Assembly: GCF_014297335.1 (NCBI RefSeq)
Contig: NZ_JACOQH010000011.1
Location: forward strand, 1-64,000
Origin: Roseburia_D yibonii
GTDB taxonomy: Bacteria; Bacillota; Clostridia; Lachnospirales; Lachnospiraceae
Direction of reading: 5' to 3'
DNA length: 64,000 nucleotides
The translations under genes and the position numbers were made by a program. Below are positions 17,165-25,452 of this stretch, piece by piece. The notes beneath the pieces are model-generated. The model was not told the origin of the DNA. It saw only the letters and a list, made by a program, of their open reading frames with translations, and searched no databases. Position 1 is the first letter of the stretch; the number at the start of each line of letters is the position of its first letter.

Positions 17165-18133
17165 ATGGGAAAGATAAATCTGGGAAAAAAACTGACTGTC
17201 ATGCTCTGTGTGGTGTTGTGCTGTGTACAGACGACCGGCTGCGATAAAAAGGCGGTAAAGGAGCAGGCGGCGCAGATCGCGCAGGGAGCAAAGGACGCGG
17301 CGGCGGAAAAAGTGGACGCGTATCTGGAGAGCTGCACGGAGAGTGACAGTGAAAGCGAAGTTTACAAGCCGAGCATGAAGGATGAGCCGGAAATCTATGA
17401 GCGGGCAGTGGATGATTTTTTTGCGGCCGTAGACTCCGGAGATAAGGAAAAGATTCTTGCGCAGTTTGCGCCGAACGTGCGAAAAAATAATAAAGACCTG
17501 GAAGAAAACTTAGACGAGCTGCTTTCCTTTTATCCGGGGCCGACAGACCGGTGTGAACGAGACGGAAATGTGGTAGAGGGAAACTATGATCAGGAATACG
17601 GAATTGATCGCTATAACGCCCTCTCCTGGTTTGCGGTGGTGTCCGGCGGAACGACCTATTACTGCAAATTTTCTTATGTTTACCGGGACGATGCCGATCC
17701 GGACAATGTCGGAATCGAGTTTGTGGATATGGTATCCGAAAAGGTGATATGCGCGGAGAATTTTAAGTGGCCCGAGGAGCCGGGGATCTTTGTAAAAGAA
17801 GATGCGCCGGGGGACTATGAGACGGCACGGATCGGTGGCAATCCGGTCATTTATGTGCCGGTTGAGCGGAAACAGACGCTGACAAAGGAAGATGTGGAAG
17901 CGTTTTTAAAGACCGGCGGAAATTTCACGGATTTTAAAAAGCAGTTCGGAGAACCCAATGTAGAGGAGGTAAAATACTCTTCCTATGCGTATGAACTGCC
18001 GGAGGAAGATGGCGAAAAACGCTATGTGAGTTTTCTTGTCGATCATAAAAAAGACTGGGAGATCCTAAGGGTGACAATAGAGGAGGAAACAGGCATTGTA
18101 GAGACTCTTTACCGGTCGCCGGAATTGGATTGA
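17165..18133 (+). CDS. Lipoprotein, DUF5104-like
   Basis: 322 aa. The N-terminus is a lipoprotein signal peptide: Lys residues, a hydrophobic stretch 'LTVMLCVVLCCVQ' and lipobox 'TTGC' with Cys at about residue 27. An Ala/Lys-rich helix and an acidic Ser/Glu linker follow. From about residue 70 the 'YERAVDDFFAAVDSGDKEKI' region matches the DUF5104 lipoproteins common in Lachnospiraceae. Function unknown. The start has AAGGAG upstream. Its last codons form part of the -35 box of the mgtE-leader promoter. Confidence 0.75.
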   Translation: MGKINLGKKLTVMLCVVLCCVQTTGCDKKAVKEQAAQIAQGAKDAAAEKVDAYLESCTESDSESEVYKPSMKDEPEIYERAVDDFFAAVDSGDKEKILAQFAPNVRKNNKDLEENLDELLSFYPGPTDRCERDGNVVEGNYDQEYGIDRYNALSWFAVVSGGTTYYCKFSYVYRDDADPDNVGIEFVDMVSEKVICAENFKWPEEPGIFVKEDAPGDYETARIGGNPVIYVPVERKQTLTKEDVEAFLKTGGNFTDFKKQFGEPNVEEVKYSSYAYELPEEDGEKRYVSFLVDHKKDWEILRVTIEEETGIVETLYRSPELD

Positions 18134-18158
18134 CAGGATTGAAAGATTCGTTTATACT
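18130..18158 (+). promoter_or_regulatory. Promoter of the mgtE leader
   Basis: TTGACA, 17-bp spacer, TATACT. The -35 box overlaps the stop codon of the lipoprotein gene. Transcription would start near 18165, about 290 nt before mgtE. Confidence 0.85.
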
Positions 18159-18206
18159 TCACATAGCAGAAAAAATAAGCACAAATAATGAAATGAGGTG
18201 ACAGGC

Positions 18207-18323
18207 ATGGACAGTTGCGGTGATGCGTATCGAAGTTGGAGTGACGGAAAAATATGGAAATATTTGAAGCGCCAGTTCGCGGATCATACGGATACTGCGG
18301 CTGGTCTGTTCTTGTTGTTTTAA
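18207..18323 (+). CDS. 38-codon leader ORF upstream of mgtE
   Basis: ATG with GAGGTG ribosome binding site nine bases upstream. The peptide begins 'MDSCGDAYRSWSDGKIWKYL' and ends '...AAGLFLLF'. The stop lies 18 nt before a strong terminator hairpin, which itself precedes the Mg2+ transporter gene. Position between promoter and terminator is what a regulatory leader peptide would have. It could also be a small functional protein. No similarity to a known leader peptide is recognised. Confidence 0.5.
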   Translation: MDSCGDAYRSWSDGKIWKYLKRQFADHTDTAAGLFLLF

Positions 18324-18341
18324 ATATTTTCTAAAGATTCT

Positions 18342-18373
18342 GATCGCTCTTTGCAAAAGGGCGGTCTTTTTTT
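18342..18373 (+). terminator. Terminator/attenuator between promoter and mgtE
   Basis: An 11-bp stem, GATCGCTCTTT / AAAGGGCGGTC with G-T wobbles, a 3-nt loop and seven T residues. It sits about 80 nt before the mgtE start and downstream of the only good promoter seen, so readthrough control is likely. Confidence 0.85.
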
Positions 18374-18455
18374 GTCCAGTTCCGGTAATGGTGACAGGGA
18401 AAATCAGCGACAGGACAAAGAAAGACGCCTCAAATAAGAAAGCGAGGGCAGAAAA

Positions 18456-19835
18456 ATGAATTTAAATTATGTAAAAGAGATCGCAAAGTGGATGCAGAGC
18501 GACAGACCGGTTGCTGAGGTCAGAGAGGAACTTCTGAATTACCATGACAGGGATATTGCGTTCGCGATCGAATCTCTGGATGGCGCGGCACGGAAAAAGG
18601 CATTTCAGATCCTGGATGAGGAACGGCTTGCGGATGTATTCTCTTATTTTAAAGCTCCGCTGGAATATATGGATGAGATCGGCATGGAGCGGTTTGCGGC
18701 GATCGTCAGTGACATGGATTCGGATGACGCGGTCGATGTGTTGGAAGAACTGGACGATGCGACCAGAAAGCGTCTCGCGCCTCTGTTACAGGCGGATGCG
18801 AGGAAGGCGATCCGGCTGATCCGCTCCTATGATGAGGATGAGATCGGAAGCCAGATGACAACGAACTTTGTCAGGATCAGTCAGGGGATTTCCGTAAAAC
18901 AGGCGACCAGAAGCCTGATCCTGCAGGCGGATAAAAACGATAATATCAATACGATCTATGTCTCGGACGGCGAGCGCCATTATGTGGGGGCGATCGATTT
19001 GAAAGACCTGATCACAGCGCGCGAATATGATGATCTGGAAGACATCATCGTGTCCTCCTATCCGTATGTTTTTGCTGAAGAAAAGATCGATGCGTGTGTG
19101 GATAAGATCAAGGAATACGCGGAGGACTCCATTCCGGTGCTGGATGAGGAACGAAGGATCGTCGGAGTTATCACGGCAACGGATATCACAGAACTCGTAG
19201 ATGAGGAGATGGGAGAGGATTACGCCATGCTTGCAGGTATGACGGAGGCTTCGGATCTGGACGAGACAACGTTCCAGAGCATGAAAAAACGTCTGCCGTG
19301 GCTGATCTTACTGCTGTTTCTCGGAATGGGCGTCTCCTCCGTGGTCGGTCTGTTCGAGCAGGTCGTAGCCCAGGTGGCGCTGATCGTCTGCTTTCAGTCG
19401 CTGATCCTTGACATGGCGGGAAATGTCGGAACACAGTCGCTTGCGGTAACGATCCGCATCCTGATGGATGAGAACCTGTCGCTTGGCGAAAAATGGAAAT
19501 TTATCGGAAAAGAACTGCGTGTCGGAACATATAACGGACTTCTGCTTGGTGGAATGGCATTTTTATTTATCGGGATCTATGTCACGGCAGCAAAGGGAAA
19601 AACGCTCGCGTACGCGTTTACAGTATCGGGCTGCGTTGGCATCTCGCTTCTTGTCGCTATGATGATATCGAGTCTGGTCGGAGTGCTGACACCGATGTTT
19701 TTCCACAAGATCAAGGTCGATCCGGCGGTTGCCTCCGGCCCGCTCATCACGACGATCAACGATCTGGTCGCGGTTGTGACCTATTACGGACTTTCCTGGC
19801 TGCTTCTCATCCGTATGTGCGGAATCCACGGCTAA
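18456..19835 (+). CDS. mgtE: Magnesium transporter MgtE
   Basis: 459 aa with the complete MgtE layout. An N-terminal Mg2+-sensing domain (about 1-125; 'MDSDDAVDVLEEL') is followed by two CBS domains (about 130-255; 'SIPVLDEERRIVGVITATDI') and five C-terminal membrane helices with the pore motif 'DMAGNVGTQSLAVTIR'. MgtE is a Mg2+-gated uptake channel in the cytoplasmic membrane. It is preceded by the leader ORF and terminator described here; no M-box riboswitch was recognised. The start codon follows GAGGG. Confidence 0.95.
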   Translation: MNLNYVKEIAKWMQSDRPVAEVREELLNYHDRDIAFAIESLDGAARKKAFQILDEERLADVFSYFKAPLEYMDEIGMERFAAIVSDMDSDDAVDVLEELDDATRKRLAPLLQADARKAIRLIRSYDEDEIGSQMTTNFVRISQGISVKQATRSLILQADKNDNINTIYVSDGERHYVGAIDLKDLITAREYDDLEDIIVSSYPYVFAEEKIDACVDKIKEYAEDSIPVLDEERRIVGVITATDITELVDEEMGEDYAMLAGMTEASDLDETTFQSMKKRLPWLILLLFLGMGVSSVVGLFEQVVAQVALIVCFQSLILDMAGNVGTQSLAVTIRILMDENLSLGEKWKFIGKELRVGTYNGLLLGGMAFLFIGIYVTAAKGKTLAYAFTVSGCVGISLLVAMMISSLVGVLTPMFFHKIKVDPAVASGPLITTINDLVAVVTYYGLSWLLLIRMCGIHG

Positions 19836-19849
19836 AATAAAGATGGCGG

Positions 19850-19878
19850 TTGTGCCGGAAAATGAAAACGATTATAAT
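19850..19878 (+). promoter_or_regulatory. Promoter of the coiled-coil membrane protein gene
   Basis: TTGTGC, 17-bp spacer, TATAAT. Confidence 0.75.
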
Positions 19879-19919
19879 AAAAACAGGGATACAAACGATA
19901 GCGTAAGGAGTAGTTACCT

Positions 19920-20855
19920 ATGGATGAAAATGAACAGAAAGAGCCGATGACGGAATCTGCGGCGGAAGCAGAAAAACAGACGCAGGAAGAAATAAAACAG
20001 GAAGACGAAAAAAAACTCACAGAGAGCCTCAGGGTGCGGAAGATCGGCTATATGAAACAGCAGGTCGAAAAACAGCGCGCGGCAGAGGATCTTTTGACCG
20101 AGCAGATCATGGAAGAGCAGAGGATCCTGGATGAAACGCTCGGAGAGATCGATGACCAGATCGCATGTACGGAAAAGAGCAGAAAATACAACCGGGAAAT
20201 GCAGGAAGAACTGAATGCCCGCGTGTACGGGATGCATGGGATCAGCGGCGACAAGATCCAGGGAATGCAGGAGAGCAAAAGCGCCTATTACCGCGGCTGC
20301 GCGTTTTCACTGTTTTTCCTCTCTGTGGTACTCACGCTGCTCTGCGGATTTCTGCATGGATTTTCAGCGGATGTCACATTGTTTATGCTTTGCTATACCG
20401 CGATCGAGGGAGCATTGCTTGCAAAGGATGAAAAGAGGAGCCGGTGGCTCGCGTTCCTTTGCAGAGTGCTTTATCTTTTGATGTTCCCGGCGATGATGGT
20501 GCTGTTTGTGTGCTATGAGCTGGGATATCCGGAGTATGGACAGTTTCTGCCGTTTATGACAGCAGGCGGCATCGTGATCGTGATCCTTGCGGTGGCATCC
20601 GTGTTTTTATACGATCCGTACCGGAAAGACAAGAAACGTCTGCGGACCGCCAGAAACTATATGAGCGATATCGAGAAGCTTGCAAGAAAAGAGATCAACA
20701 AAAACAGAAAGATCCGCGACCGGGAAGAGAAAAAAGAGCAGAAGGCTGCGGAAAAAAGAGAACAGAAAGAGCAGAAAAAAAAGCTGCGTGAAAAGCGACG
20801 AGAAGAAAGAAAACAGAAGCGGGAAGAACGAAAGAACAGGAAACAGGAACCGTAA
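19920..20855 (+). CDS. Membrane protein with charged coiled-coil termini
   Basis: 311 aa, not recognised as a named family. Residues 1-115 are Glu/Lys/Gln-rich and predicted coiled-coil. Residues about 120-230 contain four hydrophobic helices ('FSLFFLSVVLTLLCGFL', 'MFPAMMVLFVCYELG', 'GGIVIVILAVASVFLY'). The last 80 residues are almost entirely Lys/Arg/Glu and probably one long helix. The long charged arms suggest scaffolding on the inner face of the membrane. It has its own promoter, an AAGGAG site and a downstream hairpin. Confidence 0.65.
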   Translation: MDENEQKEPMTESAAEAEKQTQEEIKQEDEKKLTESLRVRKIGYMKQQVEKQRAAEDLLTEQIMEEQRILDETLGEIDDQIACTEKSRKYNREMQEELNARVYGMHGISGDKIQGMQESKSAYYRGCAFSLFFLSVVLTLLCGFLHGFSADVTLFMLCYTAIEGALLAKDEKRSRWLAFLCRVLYLLMFPAMMVLFVCYELGYPEYGQFLPFMTAGGIVIVILAVASVFLYDPYRKDKKRLRTARNYMSDIEKLARKEINKNRKIRDREEKKEQKAAEKREQKEQKKKLREKRREERKQKREERKNRKQEP

Positions 20856-20856
20856 G

Positions 20857-20903
20857 AAAAGGGACTGTCGCATGAAGTGATTCGTGCGTCAGCCCCTTTT
20901 TTT
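20857..20903 (+). terminator. Imperfect terminator hairpin
   Basis: GGGaCTGtCGCA pairs with TGCGtCAGcCCC, with two mismatches, followed by seven T residues. Confidence 0.75.
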
Positions 20904-20924
20904 GCATTTCACATGTCAAAATGC

Positions 20925-20949
20925 ACCACTTACTTCATTTTTCCACCAC
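20925..20949 (+). promoter_or_regulatory. Candidate LytTR operator repeats
   Basis: ACCAC occurs at 20925-20929 and 20945-20949, spaced 20 bp (about two helical turns), shortly upstream of a LytTR regulator gene that has a -10-like TAAGATAAT but no good -35. LytTR proteins bind direct repeats of about this spacing and often control their own operon. Inference. Confidence 0.35.
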
Positions 20950-21008
20950 AGGAAAAAGAGTGTGCTAAGATAATGCCATCATCGATGATACAAAAAAGGA
21001 GGGATCTT

Positions 21009-21449
21009 GTGAACGTACAGATAAGGGTAGACGAGACAATAACAGAACCATACGCGGTTTTGTATACGCCGGAACTGAATGAGCAGATAAATGAAATGGA
21101 AAAACTGATCCGCGGACACGGGAAGGAGGAATTTTTACTGCTCGAACAGGAGGAGAGATACCATATCGTAAAGCCGCAGGATATCTATATGGCACGTTTT
21201 GAAGAACAGCAGGTTACACTTTATGGAGAAAAAGAAAAATACCGCTCCAGACAGAGGCTGTATGAAGTAGAAGAAGGACTTGGAAGCGGCTTCATGCGGA
21301 TATCAAAGACAACGATCATCAACTTAAAACAGATTGACAGCGTGGAACCGTCATTCCGCGGCACGATGATGCTGAAATTGAAAAACGGACAAAAAGATTA
21401 TATTTCAAGAAAGTATCTGCCGGAATTTAAACGTTATATTGGATTGTAG
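21009..21449 (+). CDS. LytTR family DNA-binding regulator
   Basis: 146 aa from a GTG preceded by AGGAGGG at 5-nt spacing; the frame extends upstream without a plausible start. The C-terminal ~100 residues are a LytTR DNA-binding domain ('EQEERYHIVKPQDIYMARFE', 'SGFMRISKTTIINLKQIDS', 'ISRKYLPEFKRYIG'). There is no receiver domain. Such stand-alone LytTR proteins are usually paired with a DUF3021 membrane protein, as here, and the membrane partner is thought to restrain the regulator. Confidence 0.9.
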   Translation: MNVQIRVDETITEPYAVLYTPELNEQINEMEKLIRGHGKEEFLLLEQEERYHIVKPQDIYMARFEEQQVTLYGEKEKYRSRQRLYEVEEGLGSGFMRISKTTIINLKQIDSVEPSFRGTMMLKLKNGQKDYISRKYLPEFKRYIGL

Positions 21450-21462
21450 GAGGAAAAAAGAT

Positions 21463-21906
21463 ATGTCAGGAAAAGTGATAAAATATTTATTTGGTGGAAT
21501 TTCATGGGGATGTGTGGTCTCGTGTATCGTCAATGTGATCGGAACTATGGTCATGGGAAACGCATGGTTTACCGGGGCGGAACACAGCTATACGGCACAG
21601 GTTATCGCGGCAGTGCTTGTCGGTGTTGCATGGGTGCTGCCGTCTATGATCTATGAAAGTGACCGGATGCCGCGCGTGATGCAGGCGATCATCCATTTTG
21701 TGATCGGATTCGCAGTATATTTTCCAACCGCGTTTGTGATGGGCTGGATCCCCGGTGATATGTCAACCGGCGCGATCTTTTTGGAAATGCTTTTGATGGC
21801 GGCAATGTCATTTGTGATCTGGCTTTGCTTTTGTTTTCATTACCGCAGGGAGGCGAAGCAGATCAATGCACAGTTAAAGCAGAAAAAAGAGCATGGAGAA
21901 CTTTAA
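21463..21906 (+). CDS. DUF3021 family membrane protein
   Basis: 147 aa from the ATG at 21463, preceded by AGGAGG. Four hydrophobic helices are visible (about 8-30, 42-64, 72-95 and 102-125), then a charged tail. DUF3021 proteins are encoded next to LytTR regulators in Firmicutes and probably modulate their activity at the membrane. The gene starts 13 nt after the LytTR stop. Confidence 0.88.
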   Translation: MSGKVIKYLFGGISWGCVVSCIVNVIGTMVMGNAWFTGAEHSYTAQVIAAVLVGVAWVLPSMIYESDRMPRVMQAIIHFVIGFAVYFPTAFVMGWIPGDMSTGAIFLEMLLMAAMSFVIWLCFCFHYRREAKQINAQLKQKKEHGEL

Positions 21907-21971
21907 GGTAGTGTCAAAGCGTCCCGGATATGTTATGATAACATCAGTCAGAAACAGGAAGGAACGTGTGG

Positions 21972-22748
21972 ATGGAATATGCGTTGATCACGGGGGCGAC
22001 CAGTGGGATCGGTTACGCGCTTGCGGAGTGTTTCGCAAAGGATGGCGTTGGGCTGGTTTTAGTGTCTTCAAGCCTCGAACATTTAAGACAGACAAAAGAG
22101 AAGCTGGAACAAAAATATGATACGCTGATCGAACTGTATGAAAAAGATCTTTCGATGCCGCAGGCGGCGGAGGAACTGTATCAGGAGATTAAGGAAAGAC
22201 AGACGCCGGTCACGTTTTTAGTAAACAATGCGGGGTTCGGTCTGCTCGGAGCGACCGATCAGATTGATATGACACAGGAGGAACAGATGCTTCAGTTAAA
22301 TATGCTGACACCGGTGAAACTGGTCAAATTGTTTTTGCCCGATATGGAGCGGCACCAGAGAGGCTATATTTTAAATGTAGCCTCCACCGGCGCGTTCCAG
22401 CCGGGGCCGTATAACAGCACTTACTATGCGAGCAAGGCTTTTTTATACAGCTACAGCCGCGCGATATGCAAAGAATTAAAAGAAAAGGGGATCGTGGTGA
22501 GCACACTCTGTCCGGGGACGACCGGGACAGGTTTTTTTGTGCGTGCGGGGGTAAAAACGCCGTTTTTCGCAATGAAACCGGAGCGTGTGGCGGCGGCCGC
22601 CTATGCGGGGCTGCGAAAAGAGCGGGATGTCATTATACCGGGAGCGTTAAATAAGGTACTTCGGATCGTACCTGCGGGCGTGAAGTTAAACGCGGTCGCG
22701 AAGATGAAAAAGAAGCAGGCAAAGAGCGCAGGGCAGAGAGGAATGTGA
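21972..22748 (+). CDS. Short-chain dehydrogenase/reductase
   Basis: 258 aa from the ATG at 21972 ('MEYALITGATSGIGYALAEC'), with GGAAGGAA upstream; an in-frame GTG two codons earlier is less likely. Classical SDR features are the Rossmann motif 'TGATSGIGYAL', 'NNAGFG', the catalytic Ser region 'LNVASTGAFQPGP' and 'YYASKAF' (YxxxK). It is an NAD(P)H-dependent oxidoreductase of unknown substrate. It heads a run of same-strand genes with 1-2 nt gaps (ThuA-like, TIM-barrel) that probably act on one sugar-like substrate. Confidence 0.9.
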   Translation: MEYALITGATSGIGYALAECFAKDGVGLVLVSSSLEHLRQTKEKLEQKYDTLIELYEKDLSMPQAAEELYQEIKERQTPVTFLVNNAGFGLLGATDQIDMTQEEQMLQLNMLTPVKLVKLFLPDMERHQRGYILNVASTGAFQPGPYNSTYYASKAFLYSYSRAICKELKEKGIVVSTLCPGTTGTGFFVRAGVKTPFFAMKPERVAAAAYAGLRKERDVIIPGALNKVLRIVPAGVKLNAVAKMKKKQAKSAGQRGM

Positions 22749-22749
22749 A

Positions 22750-23487
22750 ATGGGAAAAAAGATACGGGTCACGGTCTATAACGAGTTCATACATGAACAG
22801 GAATACGAAAATATAAGAAAGGTCTATCCGGACGGCATTCATGGATGCATTGCCGCATTTCTGGAAGAGGAAGCGGATATCACCGTGCGGACGGCGACAT
22901 TTGAAATGCCGGAACACGGGCTTAGTGAGGAAGTTTTGGCAGACACGGATGTGCTGATCTTCTGGAGCCACGCAAGGCAGGACGAATTTTCGGATGAAGT
23001 CGCGGAGCGTGTGCGGCAGCATGTGCTGATGGGAATGGGACTGCTCGCGCTGCACTCCGCGCATTTTTCCAAGGTATTAAAGAAACTGCTCGGGACCTCC
23101 ATGACTTTAAAATGGAGACACGGGGACAGGGAGCGTCTGTGGTGTATCGATCCGACGCATCCGATCGCGGCGGGGATCCCAGAGCAGATCGAGATCGGGC
23201 AGGAAGAGATGTACGGCGAATATTTTGATATTCCAAAACCGGATGATGTCGTGTTTGCCGGATGGTTTTCGGGCGGAGAGGTATTCCGAAGCGGCTGTAC
23301 GTTTACAAGAGGCTACGGAAAGATCTTCTATTTTCAGCCGGGACATGAGGAGTATCCGGTTTACTATATGCCGCAGATACAAAAGATCATAAAAAATGCG
23401 GTGCGCTATCTGGCACCGGTTCGGCGGGAGAAAAAGCCGGCGGACTGCATCCACGCAGAACAGCCATACGAGAACGGAGAAAAATAA
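22750..23487 (+). CDS. ThuA-domain (trehalose-utilization-like) protein
   Basis: 245 aa with the ThuA fold, a class-I-glutamine-amidotransferase-like domain: 'VTVYNEFIHEQE', 'VLIFWSHARQDEF', 'GLLALHSAHFSKV' and 'FYFQPGHEEYPVYY'. ThuA-family proteins occur in catabolic operons for disaccharides and related sugars; the biochemical role is not settled. It sits between the SDR gene and a TIM-barrel isomerase with 1-2 nt gaps, consistent with one sugar-conversion pathway. Confidence 0.85.
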   Translation: MGKKIRVTVYNEFIHEQEYENIRKVYPDGIHGCIAAFLEEEADITVRTATFEMPEHGLSEEVLADTDVLIFWSHARQDEFSDEVAERVRQHVLMGMGLLALHSAHFSKVLKKLLGTSMTLKWRHGDRERLWCIDPTHPIAAGIPEQIEIGQEEMYGEYFDIPKPDDVVFAGWFSGGEVFRSGCTFTRGYGKIFYFQPGHEEYPVYYMPQIQKIIKNAVRYLAPVRREKKPADCIHAEQPYENGEK

Positions 23488-23489
23488 AT

Positions 23490-24365
23490 ATGAAATTATC
23501 GGTTTTTTATGACCATATCACAGAGGCATGCACGCAGAGGAAACTTCCGGTGCAGGAGGTGCTAAAGCAGGTGCGGGACGCAGGGATCACCGGCATCGAG
23601 ATCAACCTCTCACAGCTGCTCGATAAAAAAGAAGAGATCTTAGAGAACTTTCGGGACGCGGATCTTTGTATCAGCAGTATCTATGAATTTTATGACTGGG
23701 GAAACCAGGGGGATCTAAGCCACGGCAGAAAACAGGTGGAGACCGCGTATGAGGTCGGAGCGGGAAAGATCCTTGTTGTGCCGGGCTTTGTCTCGGCGAA
23801 GGAAGCGGCGCAGTTTCGCCGGAAGAACCATTCTTACAAAGAACTTGCCGCATGCATGGCACAGAATGAAAAGATACGGAAAATGGAGAAGAATTTGTCC
23901 GAGCTTGTCTTTTATTCGATGGAACTTGCGGAGGACGAAAAGGCAGTCGCAGTGACGCTTGAGGATTTTGACGGGAAACTTGCGCCTTACGCAACCGCAA
24001 ACGGACTGTTATATTTTATGGAGCATGTGCCGGATCTCAAATATACCGTGGATACCGGAAATTTCGCGTTCAGTGATGAGGACGCCTGGGAAGGATACGA
24101 ACAGTTAAAGTCCTATGTCGTGCATGCGCACTGCAAGGACCGTGGCGAGGAAAAAAAGCTGCGCTACTGGAACTGCAGGGTGAACCGGGGGCTTGCCACT
24201 GTACCGGTCGGAAGCGGCTATATGCCGGTCGCACGGATCGTGGAAGATCTGCTTGACCGGGGATATGACGGCTATTTTGCAATCGAGCATTTCGGTGCGA
24301 AGGATCAGCTCTCCTGCATCAGAGAGTCCGCGAAGTATCTAAAGAATGAGATCAAATGGAAATAA
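23490..24365 (+). CDS. Sugar phosphate isomerase/epimerase family protein
   Basis: 291 aa, AP-endonuclease-2-like TIM barrel. Typical strands and metal ligands are visible in 'GITGIEINLSQLLDK', 'KILVVPGFVS', 'TLEDFDG', 'YTVDTGNFAFSDED', 'VVHAHCKDRG' and 'GYFAIEHFGA'. Members isomerise or epimerise sugars, inosose or keto acids using a divalent metal. With the ThuA-like and SDR genes it forms a probable sugar or polyol conversion cassette; the substrate is unknown. Confidence 0.85.
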   Translation: MKLSVFYDHITEACTQRKLPVQEVLKQVRDAGITGIEINLSQLLDKKEEILENFRDADLCISSIYEFYDWGNQGDLSHGRKQVETAYEVGAGKILVVPGFVSAKEAAQFRRKNHSYKELAACMAQNEKIRKMEKNLSELVFYSMELAEDEKAVAVTLEDFDGKLAPYATANGLLYFMEHVPDLKYTVDTGNFAFSDEDAWEGYEQLKSYVVHAHCKDRGEEKKLRYWNCRVNRGLATVPVGSGYMPVARIVEDLLDRGYDGYFAIEHFGAKDQLSCIRESAKYLKNEIKWK

Positions 24366-24390
24366 AAAGCAAAGAAACTGAGAGAGAACT

Positions 24391-25359
24391 ATGAAATTTT
24401 ATTTGGCTCCCTTAGAGGGAATTACCGGTTACATTTATCGAAACGCGCAGCATGATTTTTTTGGCGCAGGGATTGACAAGTACTTTATGCCGTTTCTGGC
24501 GCCGCATACGAAGCGAAGTTTCAACGCGAAGGAAAAAAATGACATTCTGCCGGAGCACAATGCGGGGATGTACGCCGTTCCGCAGATCCTTACAAACAGT
24601 GCCGCGGATTTCCTTCGGATCGAAAAAGATCTTGGCGCGTTCGGCTACCGGGAATTAAATATCAATCTCGGCTGTCCGTCCGGGACGGTGGTGTCCAAAG
24701 GGCGTGGCGCGGGTTTCCTGGCTTCGCCGGAAAAACTCGATCAGTTTTTGGAAGAGATCTTTTCAAAGACAGAGGTGAAGATTTCCTTAAAGACCAGGAT
24801 CGGGATGGAGGAACCGGAGGAATTTTTCCGGCTGCTTGAGATCTATAACAAATATCCGCTGGAAGAGCTGATCGTTCATCCGAGGGTGCAAAAAGAACTG
24901 TACCGCGGGACACCGCATTATGAAACCTTCCGTTACGCGATGGAGCACAGCAAAAATCCGCTCTGCTATAACGGAGATCTTGTGTCAGTGGATAGTTATG
25001 TAAATCTGCTTACCGACTGGGAGAAGGAGCAGGCGTGTGACCGGGCAAAGGTTACGTCGGTCATGGTCGGACGCGGAGTGTTAAAAGATCCGGCGCTGAT
25101 CGAAAAACTGGCGGCATATGCATCCGGGGAAGCGTATGGAACAGACGCAAAAAAGAAGCTGCCCGCGTTCCATGACAGACTGGTTGCAGATTATGGGAAA
25201 GAATTTTCCGGGGATCAGAACGTGCTCTTTAAGATGAAGGAACTCTGGTCTTACCTGATCGTCCGGTTTCCAGGAAAAGAAAAAGAGGCGAAGGCGATAC
25301 GGAAAGCGAAGCGGCTGGAAGAATACCAGGCGGCGGTGCGGCGGGTATTTTCGGAGTAG
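24391..25359 (+). CDS. tRNA-dihydrouridine synthase
   Basis: 322 aa, FMN-dependent Dus-family TIM barrel, reducing uridines in tRNA D-loops with NADPH. Visible are 'LAPLEGITGYIYRNAQ', 'INLGCPSGTVVSKGRGAGFL', 'ISLKTRIGMEEPEEF', 'LIVHPRVQKELYRG', 'YNGDLVS' and 'VMVGRGVLKDP'. The 'HPRVQ' step matches the usual 'HGRT' active-site region. It follows the TIM-barrel gene by 25 nt and may be transcribed with it. The region immediately downstream is pseudogene debris. Confidence 0.92.
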   Translation: MKFYLAPLEGITGYIYRNAQHDFFGAGIDKYFMPFLAPHTKRSFNAKEKNDILPEHNAGMYAVPQILTNSAADFLRIEKDLGAFGYRELNINLGCPSGTVVSKGRGAGFLASPEKLDQFLEEIFSKTEVKISLKTRIGMEEPEEFFRLLEIYNKYPLEELIVHPRVQKELYRGTPHYETFRYAMEHSKNPLCYNGDLVSVDSYVNLLTDWEKEQACDRAKVTSVMVGRGVLKDPALIEKLAAYASGEAYGTDAKKKLPAFHDRLVADYGKEFSGDQNVLFKMKELWSYLIVRFPGKEKEAKAIRKAKRLEEYQAAVRRVFSE

Positions 25360-25381
25360 CGGATGTTCATTTGACTTTTTT

Positions 25382-25450
25382 CGGAAGAAAAAAGCGGAGT
25401 ATGAAGCCGGAGTGCAGGAAGGCATTCAAAAAGGGCGTGCATCTGGCTTG
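25382..25450 (+). pseudogene. Fragment of an Rpn/PD-(D/E)XK nuclease-family C-terminus
   Basis: A frame without a start codon reads 'KKKAEYEAGVQEGIQKG', the Gly-rich tail typical of Rpn-type (PDDEXK transposase-like) proteins of Lachnospiraceae. It begins just after the dus stop and is cut off at the next fragment. It is too short to be a gene. Confidence 0.55.
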
Positions 25451-25452
25451 GC

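Noticed and set aside
18160..18340. M-box (Mg2+) riboswitch upstream of mgtE
   Set aside because: The conserved M-box core was not found; only 'AGGTGA' is shared, inside the ribosome binding site of the leader ORF.
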